Source of the DNA: Ascaris suum
Taxonomy: Eukaryota > Nematoda > Chromadorea > Rhabditida > Ascarididae
Length of the DNA: 64,000 nt
NCBI GenBank assembly: GCA_013433145.1
Contig: CM024175.1
Location: forward strand, 7,486,516-7,550,515
Reading direction: 5' to 3'
Position 1 is the first letter of the stretch; each line of letters opens with the position of its first letter. Below, one piece after another: positions 28,126 through 39,600 of the stretch. The position numbers were made by a program, and so were the translations under genes. The notes beneath the pieces are model-generated. The model saw only the letters and a list, made by a program, of their open reading frames with translations. It was not told where the DNA came from and ran no database searches.

Positions 28126-29300
28126 TGAAGTGCTCGTATTTTGATACTCTTTATCGACTCCAAATGTTGTGTCTGAGGAATCGCTAGAAATTCTGTTTAA
28201 AAACGCAATTTGCTGATGAGTGCGGCAGTAATGAATGTGATTTTCACGCGAATAACTCAAGGTGCTTTGCAGTGCACCTGAACAAACGTAACGTATCAGT
28301 AGATTTTTGATCTTTCAAATGAGCGACACGATTTTTGCTCGAATCGTTTCGTTGTTCAAAGAGCTCGTTCTTTTTTATGCAGCAGTCATGACAACTGACA
28401 TAACCGTATGGGCGGCGTCCAATCGAGCGGAACGATTATAAATGCACTCTGCAATGGCTATCCTATTGTTACTGCTTTGGGTGTTTTCACGTGATTCTCA
28501 TTTATTTCTTTCGTTGTTTAAACCGTTTATTTGTGGTAAAATGAAATAGTGTTTCGTTGCAAACAATAATGAATTCATAGGAAGTGGCAAAGAAGGATAT
28601 GTCTTTCGGCTACTTCAGTGACCGTTTTCGATTCGGTTTACTGTATTTGAACGATTCGTAGTTTTTTTTTTCCTCTCTTCCCCTATTGCAACGACAAAAT
28701 GTGAAGTTTTTAAACGATTTCAATGCTTACTTCTTTCCACTCGACGGTATGGAACATTCGATACTAGCGAGTAACTCTTATTTTGACGTTGCCTAGAGGC
28801 ATGTAAATAATACGGCTATGTTTTTGATGCTCCTTTCATCCACTCCTCCATTGCACTCTTGAAGGTTTTGGTTGATCCTCTAAAAATTACCTCAAAGAGT
28901 ATTGTTTTCTATCCAGAGGCGAACTCAATATACTTTCGCTTTTTATAGTGGTCGAAAAGGTTTTCACGTTTATTCGGACGAGCAAGCAGTTGCATATTGC
29001 TTGCATCAATGCGCACACTTGTTAGCTAATGAAGTCTAACATTAACTCTGCATGCTAATTCGAAACTTCTGATAAGAAAATTTCTAGCACAGATGCTTCA
29101 AAAATTCCTGCAATCATTGCAATCTAAAATCTATCAAGCGCTAAGAAATTTGCTATGAAGGATAAAGGCAGTCAATGGGAAGAAGAAAATGAAGCAAATT
29201 AGACTTCAATCTGCAAATGGAAAATGCGAATTTTGTTACGGTCTTCATATAGTTAAGAAGAGTATTGGATTTATCGCGGTTTTTGACGACGTGGCGGTGC
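28126..29300. other. Intergenic, nothing recognised
   Basis: This is AT-rich sequence with no supported exon, RNA gene or transposon. Together with the microsatellite it forms the upstream region of the phosphatase gene. Confidence 0.5.
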
Positions 29301-29304
29301 CAGC

Positions 29305-29307
<3 letters not shown>

Positions 29308-29384
<77 letters not shown>
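29308..29384. repeat. (AT)n microsatellite, about 77 bp
   Basis: An uninterrupted alternating TA tract. It makes both strands open (Ile-Tyr repeats), but these are not genes. Confidence 0.97.
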
Positions 29385-29387
<3 letters not shown>

Positions 29388-29886
29388 GGTCTGATTGTCT
29401 GTCTGCCCATCTTTTCGAGCAGCTAGAGCAGTGGAGTAATTAAAGTCAATCTAAGCATGTATGCAGCTTCAAGTAAAAGTAATAGGTGAAAAATGAATGC
29501 ACATTTTGGATTAATTAAAATACAGATGTAATGTCCATTTTGTTACATTATACTGTATTTTACCACAACGTCTAATATGTTTTAATGCAATGATAATGGT
29601 GTATAACCTGGAGGAAGAGTAGGTGAGCGACCTGTGAAGCGGAACGGGAAGTTTTTATTGAGACAACATTTCAGCCTGCAGAGCCTTTCATCGAGCACCT
29701 GCAAACTTGAGCAACTGAACGCATTCACTAAGAATACATATAAGAGGTTTATGCGTTAACGTAAGGAAAAGATCAATTGCAATGAAATTTTCTTTTTTGT
29801 TGTCGAAAACATGTGCACTCATGAATTTGCTTCCATTGAAGATTGCAGTTTACAGCTTTCTCAAATGAAAGCTTTTTATAGGCGGC

Positions 29887-32479
29887 ATGCCAGGGGTTTC
29901 GTTCAGAGTGAATCCGGATTATACAAGAATCTCGGAAGTTGTTCCTGGCCTATTCATCTGCGGTGTCACCGAGCTGAATGCCGAGACTGTTGCAAAACAC
30001 AACATCACACACATTATCAACGCAACCACCGAGGTCATTTCCACAGAAGTTCCTTTTATCGATTTAATTGACTTCGAAGGAACGGTGTCATTTAGAGTGC
30101 ATATTAAGTACATTTCTTGCGTTTCGAATAAACTCGAAATAATATATGCAGAACTCCAGTGCAAAGAAAATGTCACAGTCAGCGACTTCTCCCTGAGACA
30201 GTTTTCCTATCAGGAAATCCCGTATCCCGTACCCGACTTCGAAAATTTGTCCAACTTTGCGGGACGAAACTTTTAGTGAATCATTTCTCCCATTTGGTGA
30301 AATTGTCTGAATCAACCAACGGGTACGTGACCCGCAGCGAACACGGAGCCCACTGAGCAACGTCCTGTGCTCGTAACCTAGAATATGCAATATGTGATCA
30401 CTCTGCCTCGAACCGGCTCAGCCCCACGAAAGGGTTTTGGGCTCTGTTGTGCCCCTCTACCTTTTATTTGTCCCCAGAATCCACAAATTCCTTCTCTTTC
30501 GAGGTTCGACGAGATGCTGTGTAATCTGGCAATAAGACGAGAGATTAAGGTTTTTGTACTAAACCTCAATAAAATTAACAATAGTAAGGCGGAGGAGATA
30601 ACACGACGGCAAGAGGGACATCGCTCCGACACAGAGCCTTGACACGAATGGAGCCATCCTCGCGCTACCGAGCACCAGGAACTCCCCACGCTCGATACAC
30701 TTCCACGCCTCAGTGCGCACCGCTACGGTCCGAACGGACCCCCGCAGATACAGCACTCACGTAAAAAGCTAGATGCGCACTGATGTCGTGTAATCAAACA
30801 CGCTGTCTCTTCATGGGCACCTATCCTCGCCTCAAGGCATTTACAAAGAAGTTTGCTCTATCTCGTGATCATTACTTCTCTGCTGTGCCTAAAAACAGTT
30901 GATTTACGATTTGTTAATCACCCCTACAATTTTTGAATTTGTTTGACGTTTCAAACAGCCCCTCCTCACGAGTAAATATGCAAATTTTTCTCGCACAATT
31001 GTTTACTTTCTGATTTTATCGGCGAGTGTTACCTATGCTCCACCATTTACCTTTAACCCCTATTCCCCATTTTCAACATGAATCCGAATATCCTTTACTC
31101 TGCAAAGAAAATTTCTCTCGCTGGAGCTGATGCCAAAGAACTGTCAGTCGAATCAAAAGCTTCATCGACGCGATACCTTCGGGTACTTAAATGTTATGCC
31201 ATTCCGAAGAAATTCACATGACGTTATTTTATGGCATGCTTGTCACGATATTAACCATAGAAAGCAGCATTCAAGGAGAACAAAAGCATTTCAGAAGACA
31301 TAAAAACAATGTGGGACTATATGACATTCTATGAATTATGGCGTCAAATACGAATGAATGAAATGTTGATTTCTTTTACTTTCCTAACGTTGTTTTGTTT
31401 TTTTATAAAAGGAATTGGCATCCATGTTTTGCTATCAAAGCACTTTACACTGTTCAACCGTTGCAAAGAAATATCGTCTTTCTGAAGGGTTGGATTTTGC
31501 TTATGGAAGTCATCGGCTTCCAGAATAATCCTGAAGTTAAACTTTTCTTTGTAAAAAACACCGGATCCTTTGGAACAAGTTGACGGCAATATTTCTTTTT
31601 CTTTATTAATTAGTAAGAACGAAGCTTCACGGATATATAATGTTGATGGTGCATTTGAGGTGCCGAATCTGAAGTGTCTTGGCAATATCCAACGTTGCAA
31701 GTTATGGCTTGAAGATACTCCACAAACGTACATCTACCCCCATCTCGAATTACAAAGCGATCACATTCAAGCCTTGCTGTCCGATGGTGGTAAAGTGTTG
31801 GTACATTGCGTTGCGGGCGTTTCGAGATCAGCGTCCATTTGCCTTGCTTACCTTACAAAGTACAAATGTCGTTCGTTGAGAGATGCGTACCATCTGATGG
31901 CCAAAACGAGGCCTATGGTCCGACCAAATCTCGGTTTCTGGAGGCAGCTTATCGCTTTCGAACAGGTGCATGACGCTTATTGTTTGCACTATTATTACTG
32001 TGCTTGCGTACTGTTAGAGAAACCATTACCTCTTGCTGATAGAATAATAGAGGCTATTCGCCAAAAGCCTTCAATAATTACTCAGATATCGAGAGAGACC
32101 GGTTAAGATCCCTACCAACTTAATCACTTCTCTTCTTAAACATTCGTGATGTTTGCAGATTTCTAGGGTTTATCTCTCACGTGATAAAAAGCACTTTAAA
32201 ATTTTACTTTCCAGTTTTTGGAGTAATTGGAGATTGAAATGCTTCTGAAATTGCAAATTTTAGCAAATTTATGCGCTTTGAAAATGATGTGGAGGGGGAG
32301 AAAATGAGTGCTGTTAAACCATGAATTTTGGGATTTTGCCTGTGCATAAATGTTGATATTTGTAGGAAGTGAAGAAGTCATGTGGTTCGGTAAGGCTTGT
32401 TCGAGATGAAGCCCAAGAGGACAAACTTCTGCCCGACGTATATTTTCGAATGGCAGTACCGGAAGAGAAAGAGGTTTGA
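29887..32479 (+). CDS. Dual-specificity protein phosphatase, DUSP14/18/21-like (3 exons, 188 aa)
   Basis: Exons: 29887-30033, 31660-31965 and 32366-32479; both introns are phase 0. It removes phosphate from Tyr and Ser/Thr of target proteins. The catalytic P-loop is HCVAGVSRSAS with nucleophile Cys99 and Arg105; the general acid is Asp68 in LEDTP. The atypical-DUSP features flanking it are present: LFICGVTELNAE, HIINATTE joined across intron 1 to VPNL, RPMVRPNLGFWRQLI and an acidic tail ending PEEKEV. The length is close to human DUSP14 (198 aa). The start is chosen because TTTTTATAG, a plausible trans-splice acceptor, ends just before the ATG. Donor 1 (GAG|GTCATT) is weak but is fixed by family alignment. 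AATAAA lies at 32588. The substrate cannot be told. Confidence 0.88.
30300..30860. other. GC-rich insert in phosphatase intron 1, possible old mobile element
   Basis: About 560 bp is visibly richer in G+C than the surrounding intron and is open over 60-100 codons in several frames on both strands (for example 30378-30689 minus, 30385-30642 plus). It includes a near-palindromic GGTCCGAACGGACC near 30728. No terminal repeats or domain are recognised. A SINE-like or LINE-derived fragment would fit, but nothing proves it. Confidence 0.35.
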
Positions 32480-33665
32480 GCTTATTTATATAGATTCCAT
32501 CAAATTTTAGCAAGCATTGTGACTAAGCCAGTCTCTTTCGATATTTGAAGCCACTCGAAGGGAGATGACTGTTTCAGTTCGGAGGCCAATAAATTAGGCA
32601 AAATCGCCATCAAAATTAGGTACTTTAAGTGTGAAAACCAGAGAGCAGTTTTCTGAAATGCACTACCAGTCAGATCTTTTTGAGACGGCGCAAATATCAG
32701 AGGGAATGGCTAGTGCTCTGTTGGAATACGATAGAAGAACAGTTTCAAAATAGCAAATCTACTCTTGATCGACAACAAATCTTTTTTTACCAATAAAACG
32801 AATAATGTTTGAGTATGCGTGGAACATCGTCGTTATCGTTCTCTGCGTTCACTGCGGTTCACTGCCCATTATGATCTTTCACGAGACTTTCATTACAAAA
32901 CATCCATCATTTTCCGGCTTCTGAGAAGCACAACGTCATTGTTCAATTTTATGCGTGAATTTAACAACAAATATTGATGCTGCGGTGCTAAAATTTAGTC
33001 ACATTCGATGTCAGTCTCACATAGCATAAGGGTATTTTCTACAATGATTCATGCCATACCGTGCCATGCAGGTTCTATATCTATGAAAGTTCGGGATGCT
33101 GACTACAGAAATCGACGCGATATGTGCTTCTTGCTTTTCTTTGAACTGATTAGTCATATGAATGTTGTCTTCTCATTCTGAACGATCTGAAAGGCTGAAA
33201 AAGGGATCAATTACAAGGAAGGGTCAGGGGAATGATTTTTAAATCGAGTTCGACCATTTTGCAGTGCGCCGAAGAATGTAAAGAAAACTCGTCATATGCG
33301 ACGTGCACTACTTCGTCGCCACCACGGAAACGAAGCTTCCAACCAATTCTGGAGCCCCTGCCTGAGGCGGTCGAAGCTACGGCCTAAGCGGATATGCTTC
33401 TATGATCTTAATGGCTTGGAGACGAGGGCAATAAAATGCTTCGCATTCGGCTTCACTCTTGAAACGCGGGCTGCTTCTCACCTTCCGACTCGATAGCACA
33501 GCGATGCCCCACGATCCGTTCACCGGCTGCCATAGAAGCCGCTGTCAGTGATGCTATAGAGAAAAACACTGTTCGTTGCATTGCCGTATTCTTACTTTCA
33601 TGGGGAAAATTTAAATTTTTACCTCTCTATTCCAACGCTCAGCAACTTAAGCCGATAGTGCTACT
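32480..33665. other. Gap between convergent phosphatase and unknown membrane-protein gene
   Basis: The only signal I accept is AATAAA at 32588-32593 for the phosphatase. The stretch 33290-33560 is locally GC-rich with an open plus frame (33296-33496) but no motif. Confidence 0.45.
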
Positions 33666-36600
33666 TTAAAACACTTTAACATATATTTGGGTATATCGTC
33701 CAATTTGTTCGTATTCTGCCTCTTTCAATGGTCCTGAATGATAGACAGCAATACAGTCGTTTTTTAAGATTTGCTGAATATTTTCTACTCTTTGTTGTAT
33801 TTGAATGGCTCGCTTGTCTACATTATCATTTTCGATTTACCTCATAGCACACTGAGTTAAAAGTATTAAAATAATAGCCCTTTGTCATTGGAATTATTTC
33901 ATCCACATGCACAAACGCAATGGGAGATCGTCTGCCATTCGGAACCGTAGTAATGCCACTGAGAAATTTACATAAATGAACAAGTTCGGCCACTGTGTCT
34001 AATTCTACTTCTCTACTCGTCAGCACAATTGTATTCATTGATTGGTGTAAAGATTTCCCTCTCTATCTGTTCATGTCGCTGATAGAGTTGAAGATTAGAA
34101 AAAACTCGTCTACCTATACACTTTCGATCTATAATTTCATAGCAACACGAAAGGACAAGTTTCTATAACGAAATGGAGCATCTGCAAGCTGCTCGTTTAA
34201 TTTCATCTTATGGGCTTATTGCTATGCTCATCATCTTGCTAAGCGTACGAGTATCCAATTCCGATTATTTTTTATGATATTCCGACATTCCAACATAAGC
34301 CATCAGTAATAGTACCTCAACATTAAAAGCTAGTAAAGGAGAGTACAACTGTACCATTACTTTGCATGTTCCAACATTTATCGTACATCAAGGCTGATTA
34401 AAATTGAGATGTTTTAGAGCGTGAAAAGTATTATGATTACATCCCCTTTGCATCATTTCGTAATTTTCATTTAAGAACACAACTCTCATATATTAACCAT
34501 TGAAGTAATTAAACACGGCAAGTGTTGAATCATTACTGAAAAAACGAAACCACAAAAAATGCAATATGTAGAGAACAAAATACGTTGTATGTGCAGTGGT
34601 CGATGCATACCATTTCAGGTCTTTTTCTGCGGCGAGTTGGAGATGTCTTTCTCATTTGCTTTTAAATTTTTTTCTCTCTCATAAAAAGGATTTTATTATT
34701 TCGCAAATAGACCTTAAAGAGCACCAAACAAAATTTTTCATTCGTTATATAGTAACCAAAAAATTAATCGTTTCCATCAATAAAGCTGAATGTTTACCTG
34801 CTCAACAGTAAAGTCGGAATTTTTAAACCAAAAAGGCAACCGGAATTAAAATTAACAATTGTTTGGTTGCAAAAGTTTCCATGAGGAATTATTATAACCT
34901 ATCGGTTGATGATTTCTAAGTTTTCCTGAAGCAGTGAATACTTTATATTTGAATTCAACTTCGTTTTGCATTAAATTGCACAAATCAACGGAAGTATTAA
35001 CAGATTTTGATTATGCGTCGATATGTTTTATTGATTCATTTATTTTCAACTTTGAGACAATATTATTTGCCAGACCAGAGTCTCATTTTCTCCCTCTTTC
35101 CCTCCCCTCCCCCATGAGTGTTTACGTCACTCACTTTCTTTATTCTTCGGCAGCTACAATTTTCGTATTTTCATTGATGTCAGCACACGTTTGGTGCTGT
35201 CAATAAATTTGAATAGCAACGGTGAATGTGGGCGATAATCAACTAATGTGGGAAATAGTCGTATGAAAAATTGATAAATTATAGCGTCAGGCAGAGGATG
35301 CTCTGATAGAGGGCACGTGAAATTGCTGAGCACTGCGGTGTGATTGGTGCAATTGCGAAAATGAGTTTGCAGGAGAAGAAAAGCCACTCAAAAATGATTC
35401 TAGCAGAGACGTATACGTGCAGAACACACCTCCGCTTACTGCAAATAGTGAGCATAGAAATGCAATCATCGCATGCAACTCGTCGTTCTTTGATCCGAAG
35501 ATTGTTTTTGCAGAGTAGAATGAAAAAATTTGAGAAATATTTAAATAAAATAACAGCATAGATTATATTACACTCTTAGCATGAAACTGAGGAACGCAGA
35601 GGAAACAACTATGATCGAATAATATACGGACGGAAAACGAATATCGCAATTCAGGAAGAAGGTATAAATTTTGAGTGCATAGGCGACAAAATATTGCAGA
35701 AAAAAAAACCGTCTAGTCTACTATAGATTATGCATTTTTGAGAATGATTTAAGAGGAAATAACGGTCTTCTTCCAATCCCTTCACCCATGTCAAATGAAT
35801 AATAGGAGAAAATGTGCACAGAAAATAGAGAGCTCTTTAACTGGAAATTTTCGGGCAGTAATATTTCAGCCATATTATGTTGTTATATTCCACTAGAAAC
35901 AATCACATACTTCATCAGCAATAACCTAATTATTACGAGCGAAAAATTATGACGATAATAGAATGGAAAAAAATATAATAAAACATAAACATATGAAAGA
36001 AGAAATGAATGCAAAGAAAAAAAAGGCGAAAGATAGACGAAATAGATTACCTGCCGAAGAAAATCGATGTTTCGTAACAAATAACTTTATAAATCGATTT
36101 ACGAAAATGATGGAGACATTTTTTGCCTCAACAACAAATTACGGTGATTTATTTGAGGCATGAACAATTCTGTAAAAAAGCGAACTGCGAATTGAAAGCA
36201 GAATTTCATTTACGGATTTCAGGGGAGGATTGAAACTCTCATGAGTGGCTTGGACACACGAAAACAATTCATCGAACATACTAATCTGAGAAACCATTCA
36301 CTACTTCGTCGCACAAAGAGAGGTCAAAAAGCGTTCATCGCAACTCGAGTAAAAGCGATTTCTAATCACATGCTCCAATTTGGCCAATAACTCTCTGTAA
36401 CACAACACAGTAGAGATGCCGTATTTTAAAAGTTTTTACTGAGTTAAACGTTTGAAAGCAAATGCGTTGAGCATATTGGAGCACAATACTCAACAAGTGG
36501 GTAACAGATATTTTAAACGATTTGAGAGAGAGCTCCAAATATTGGTACGTGCGGAAACGTTGACTGCTCATATGTCTCCATCAGTGTGCAACTAGGGATG

Positions 36601-39600
36601 CAAGTCGACCAGATTAACGATGCTCTTATCTAGGCCCATCATGGATTCGCTTCCTGAAAATCATCAATCCTCGAAAGCTCGGTTCGCGTTTCATGACCTT
36701 TGAATGCAAGTCCTTCTTACGCTCTTTGTTTCGAATGCCGTAGAGGACGAAATTTTTCGCATGACGGCAAATTGAACATCTCTGAATGTTTTACTCAACA
36801 TCCTAAGTGAACTTATTTTCTATCTCCTACTGTGTGATGGCACCTTATACTTTTTGCTTACTACCTAAAGCTAGCAAGTAAACTTCCAAGCTTGGTGATT
36901 TCTTGAAGATACGATTTATAAAATTTTGCTAAGCACGTCATATATGATTAATTTGTAATAAGTAATTGCCCAACAGCGCTCTGTTACTACTTAAGCTTGA
37001 AAGTAAACCTTCGTTTCTCCTGTATATTTTTGAAGATAGTGGATGCGTCTCTTATATAGTTTTGCCCGGTACATACGCACTCAAAATGCACAAGCCATTC
37101 TATAAATTCGTGAGTTTTTATATGAAAATAAGAAGCAAACAAGCATACCTGATGATCATTACAGATAGGTGGTGTATTCCTCACAACATTCTAGACTGAA
37201 ATACAAACACAACCCTACAAATATATCCCAAAGTATTTACTTACTGCGTAAACATGAAGAGCACATCTTTGCACTATGTCAGTTGATGGAGATAAAGAAC
37301 AACTTCGCTTGAACGTTCAATAGAACATTGTTTTTCAATAGGAAATATCTCTTTAGGAGGTAAACCTGTTCTTATTGCAAGAATGGAGTTGCAGTCAAAT
37401 AAACTGAAGTTTATAGAAGCGCTCCTTCATGAAAACGCAGCTTCATGAAAGCAACACATCAATCGGCGTGGACGTTAACAACTTGTCATGCATAAATCAT
37501 TCAACTAACAGAATGATGGGCGGTCCAAAGATACTGGATTTCGCAATGATAATAAAGTGGATTTTACTGTACTGTGAAACATTACACCCACTCACCACAG
37601 CAACGTTTACCGCGAATGAAAACTCCTGCATTGATGTATGCCACAAATATCTTAACTCTGATGCTCTCGAAATTGCTAGCATTGTAAGCTGAATTCTATC
37701 TACTACTTCTGATTTTGATCTGAGCATATATAAACTCTTATACATATTATTCAGTTTTATATTTCATGCAGCGTATAATTTTAAAAAAAGTGGATTTATG
37801 TTCATAAATGAAGCGCTTGATTAGTATGCTTATTCATGTAAATAAATGCAATGAGAGAAAATACATGTGAAAATTTGATCTCACAATCTACTTGAGAGTA
37901 ACTGCATCGAGAGAATAGAAATTAGACACATCCAAACAAAGTGAACAATGTATGCGAAATAATGGCATCGAAAGCAAGAGAAAAAGTAGAGAGCACAGGT
38001 GCGTCACCCATCAATTCGCAGGCAGACTGATGAACGACAACAGATGAAGGTCGATCTGAGTATTCACGAAATCCGATAACGGTGAGAGAGAAAAGTAAGC
38101 CTTTCAATAGGTTCGTTAAAGTTGAGAAGTCAACAAGAAACGGCATGGTGCTTGCTCATTTTTGCAGATGGAGAATAGGGAATGGAGAAAGCAGATTTAA
38201 TGAGAAACATAGAAGCGAGGATGGATTGAGAAGCACGTCCTAGACACGTTATTATTCTTCAAGGGAACTAAGTTGCATACGTTCAGCTAATCTTCCTCAT
38301 CCAACGAACAGCTTTGCAGCCACTACTTTATTCAGTGAAAAATTTAGAGACTTGCAGTTTTTGGCATCTTCCCAGAAGTGGATGACACTTTGACTGAATC
38401 AACAGAAACACTTCTGGAAATGCCTTTAGCACTGCCACTAGGTAGTCTATTGCTATGAGGTCGGTTCATGACGTCAGGAAGTGTAGAAAAGAAAGCGAGT
38501 CTTTATGCCAAAAAATCCATCTAACCTATGGAGCAAATATATTCCGCGAAAACTTCCCCTCTTGTGCGGTACCCAAAGCCTCCAAAACCCTAAGCAAAGA
38601 AGTCTCAAAGAGAGGAATTTGAAAGGTGAGGTCGAGAGACAGAAGAAAGAAAGGTGATTTAAGAGACTCAGGTATGGAAATGGTTTCAATACTTACAGTT
38701 ATCGCTCGATCCGATGTAGTGGATCCCTGCACTGGAATACGCTGACGGACCACCACACGAATAAACAGAGCTCTCACAATTTTAGATATCTGTGAAGCGA
38801 AGAGTATAAAAATAATAAAGAACGAAGGGACTATAGACTTGGCAAGCATTGTTTAATAGTAAACAACGTGAAAGCTCGATAAATAATGGAGCAAAGAAGC
38901 GAAAAATGAGGGATTGTATCAGGCTATTGAAGTGGCAGATTTTCGGGGAAATTAATTTGTATTGCCCAAACTGCCCTTTGCCAAATTGAATATGAATTTT
39001 GGCGTTGCTTTAGACGACACCCAAGAGGATTTTATAGCCATAAACCAACTATTACGGAAGGTTTAATAGCAGAAACTTCGCCAAAACTTCGGAACTGCTG
39101 ATTCGACTGCACCAAATTCTCTCTACAAACCGAAATCTTTGAAGCAGAGCAAAACTGAGCCATCCATAGTTTCAATTCTCAAAAGAATCTCGGTTGCATT
39201 CACTCATGGTGGCAGGAATTTGCCGGAAAACCAAATAAGGTTTTTTGAAATGCATTCGATTGTCATCCCACACCCGCAATCAATGTTGACTTCATTCAGA
39301 TACGGGCGCGGTTTGGTGGAGTTAATTCGCAAGGCTTGTAACGCCAAATCGGGCGATTGTTATGTGTGCAGTTCGGATAGCATTTAATTCTCTTGCTTTA
39401 TGAAATATTTCGCTATTCTTTGTACAGTGGTATTCAATGAACGAGAAAAAGTAGCGCAAAAATTTTTCATTTTCAAAGGCTTTTCCGTCAAAAGTGATGC
39501 CGTTCAGGGTCTCCATTTCTTGACGCCTTTTCATCGTTTGATTATAGAATCGTTAAAACAGCGAAAGTAGTCGCCGATAGCCTTCGAATAAGAATGAATG

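Noticed and set aside
29153..29443. Open frames on both strands through the TA tract
   Set aside because: They exist only because an (AT)n repeat has no stops; they read Ile-Tyr repeats and have no gene signals.
33666..33836. A one-base frameshift in the A run at 33829-33832 of the unknown gene
   Set aside because: A 67-nt intron (GAG|GTAAAT ... ATATTCAG|CAA) joins the two frames in phase without any sequence error.
38526..38849. Single 107-codon minus ORF with a signal-peptide-like start
   Set aside because: Part of it is exon 2 of the eight-exon membrane-protein gene; the apparent signal sequence is the pyrimidine-rich intron end before the acceptor, and ACT|GTAAGT splits the rest.
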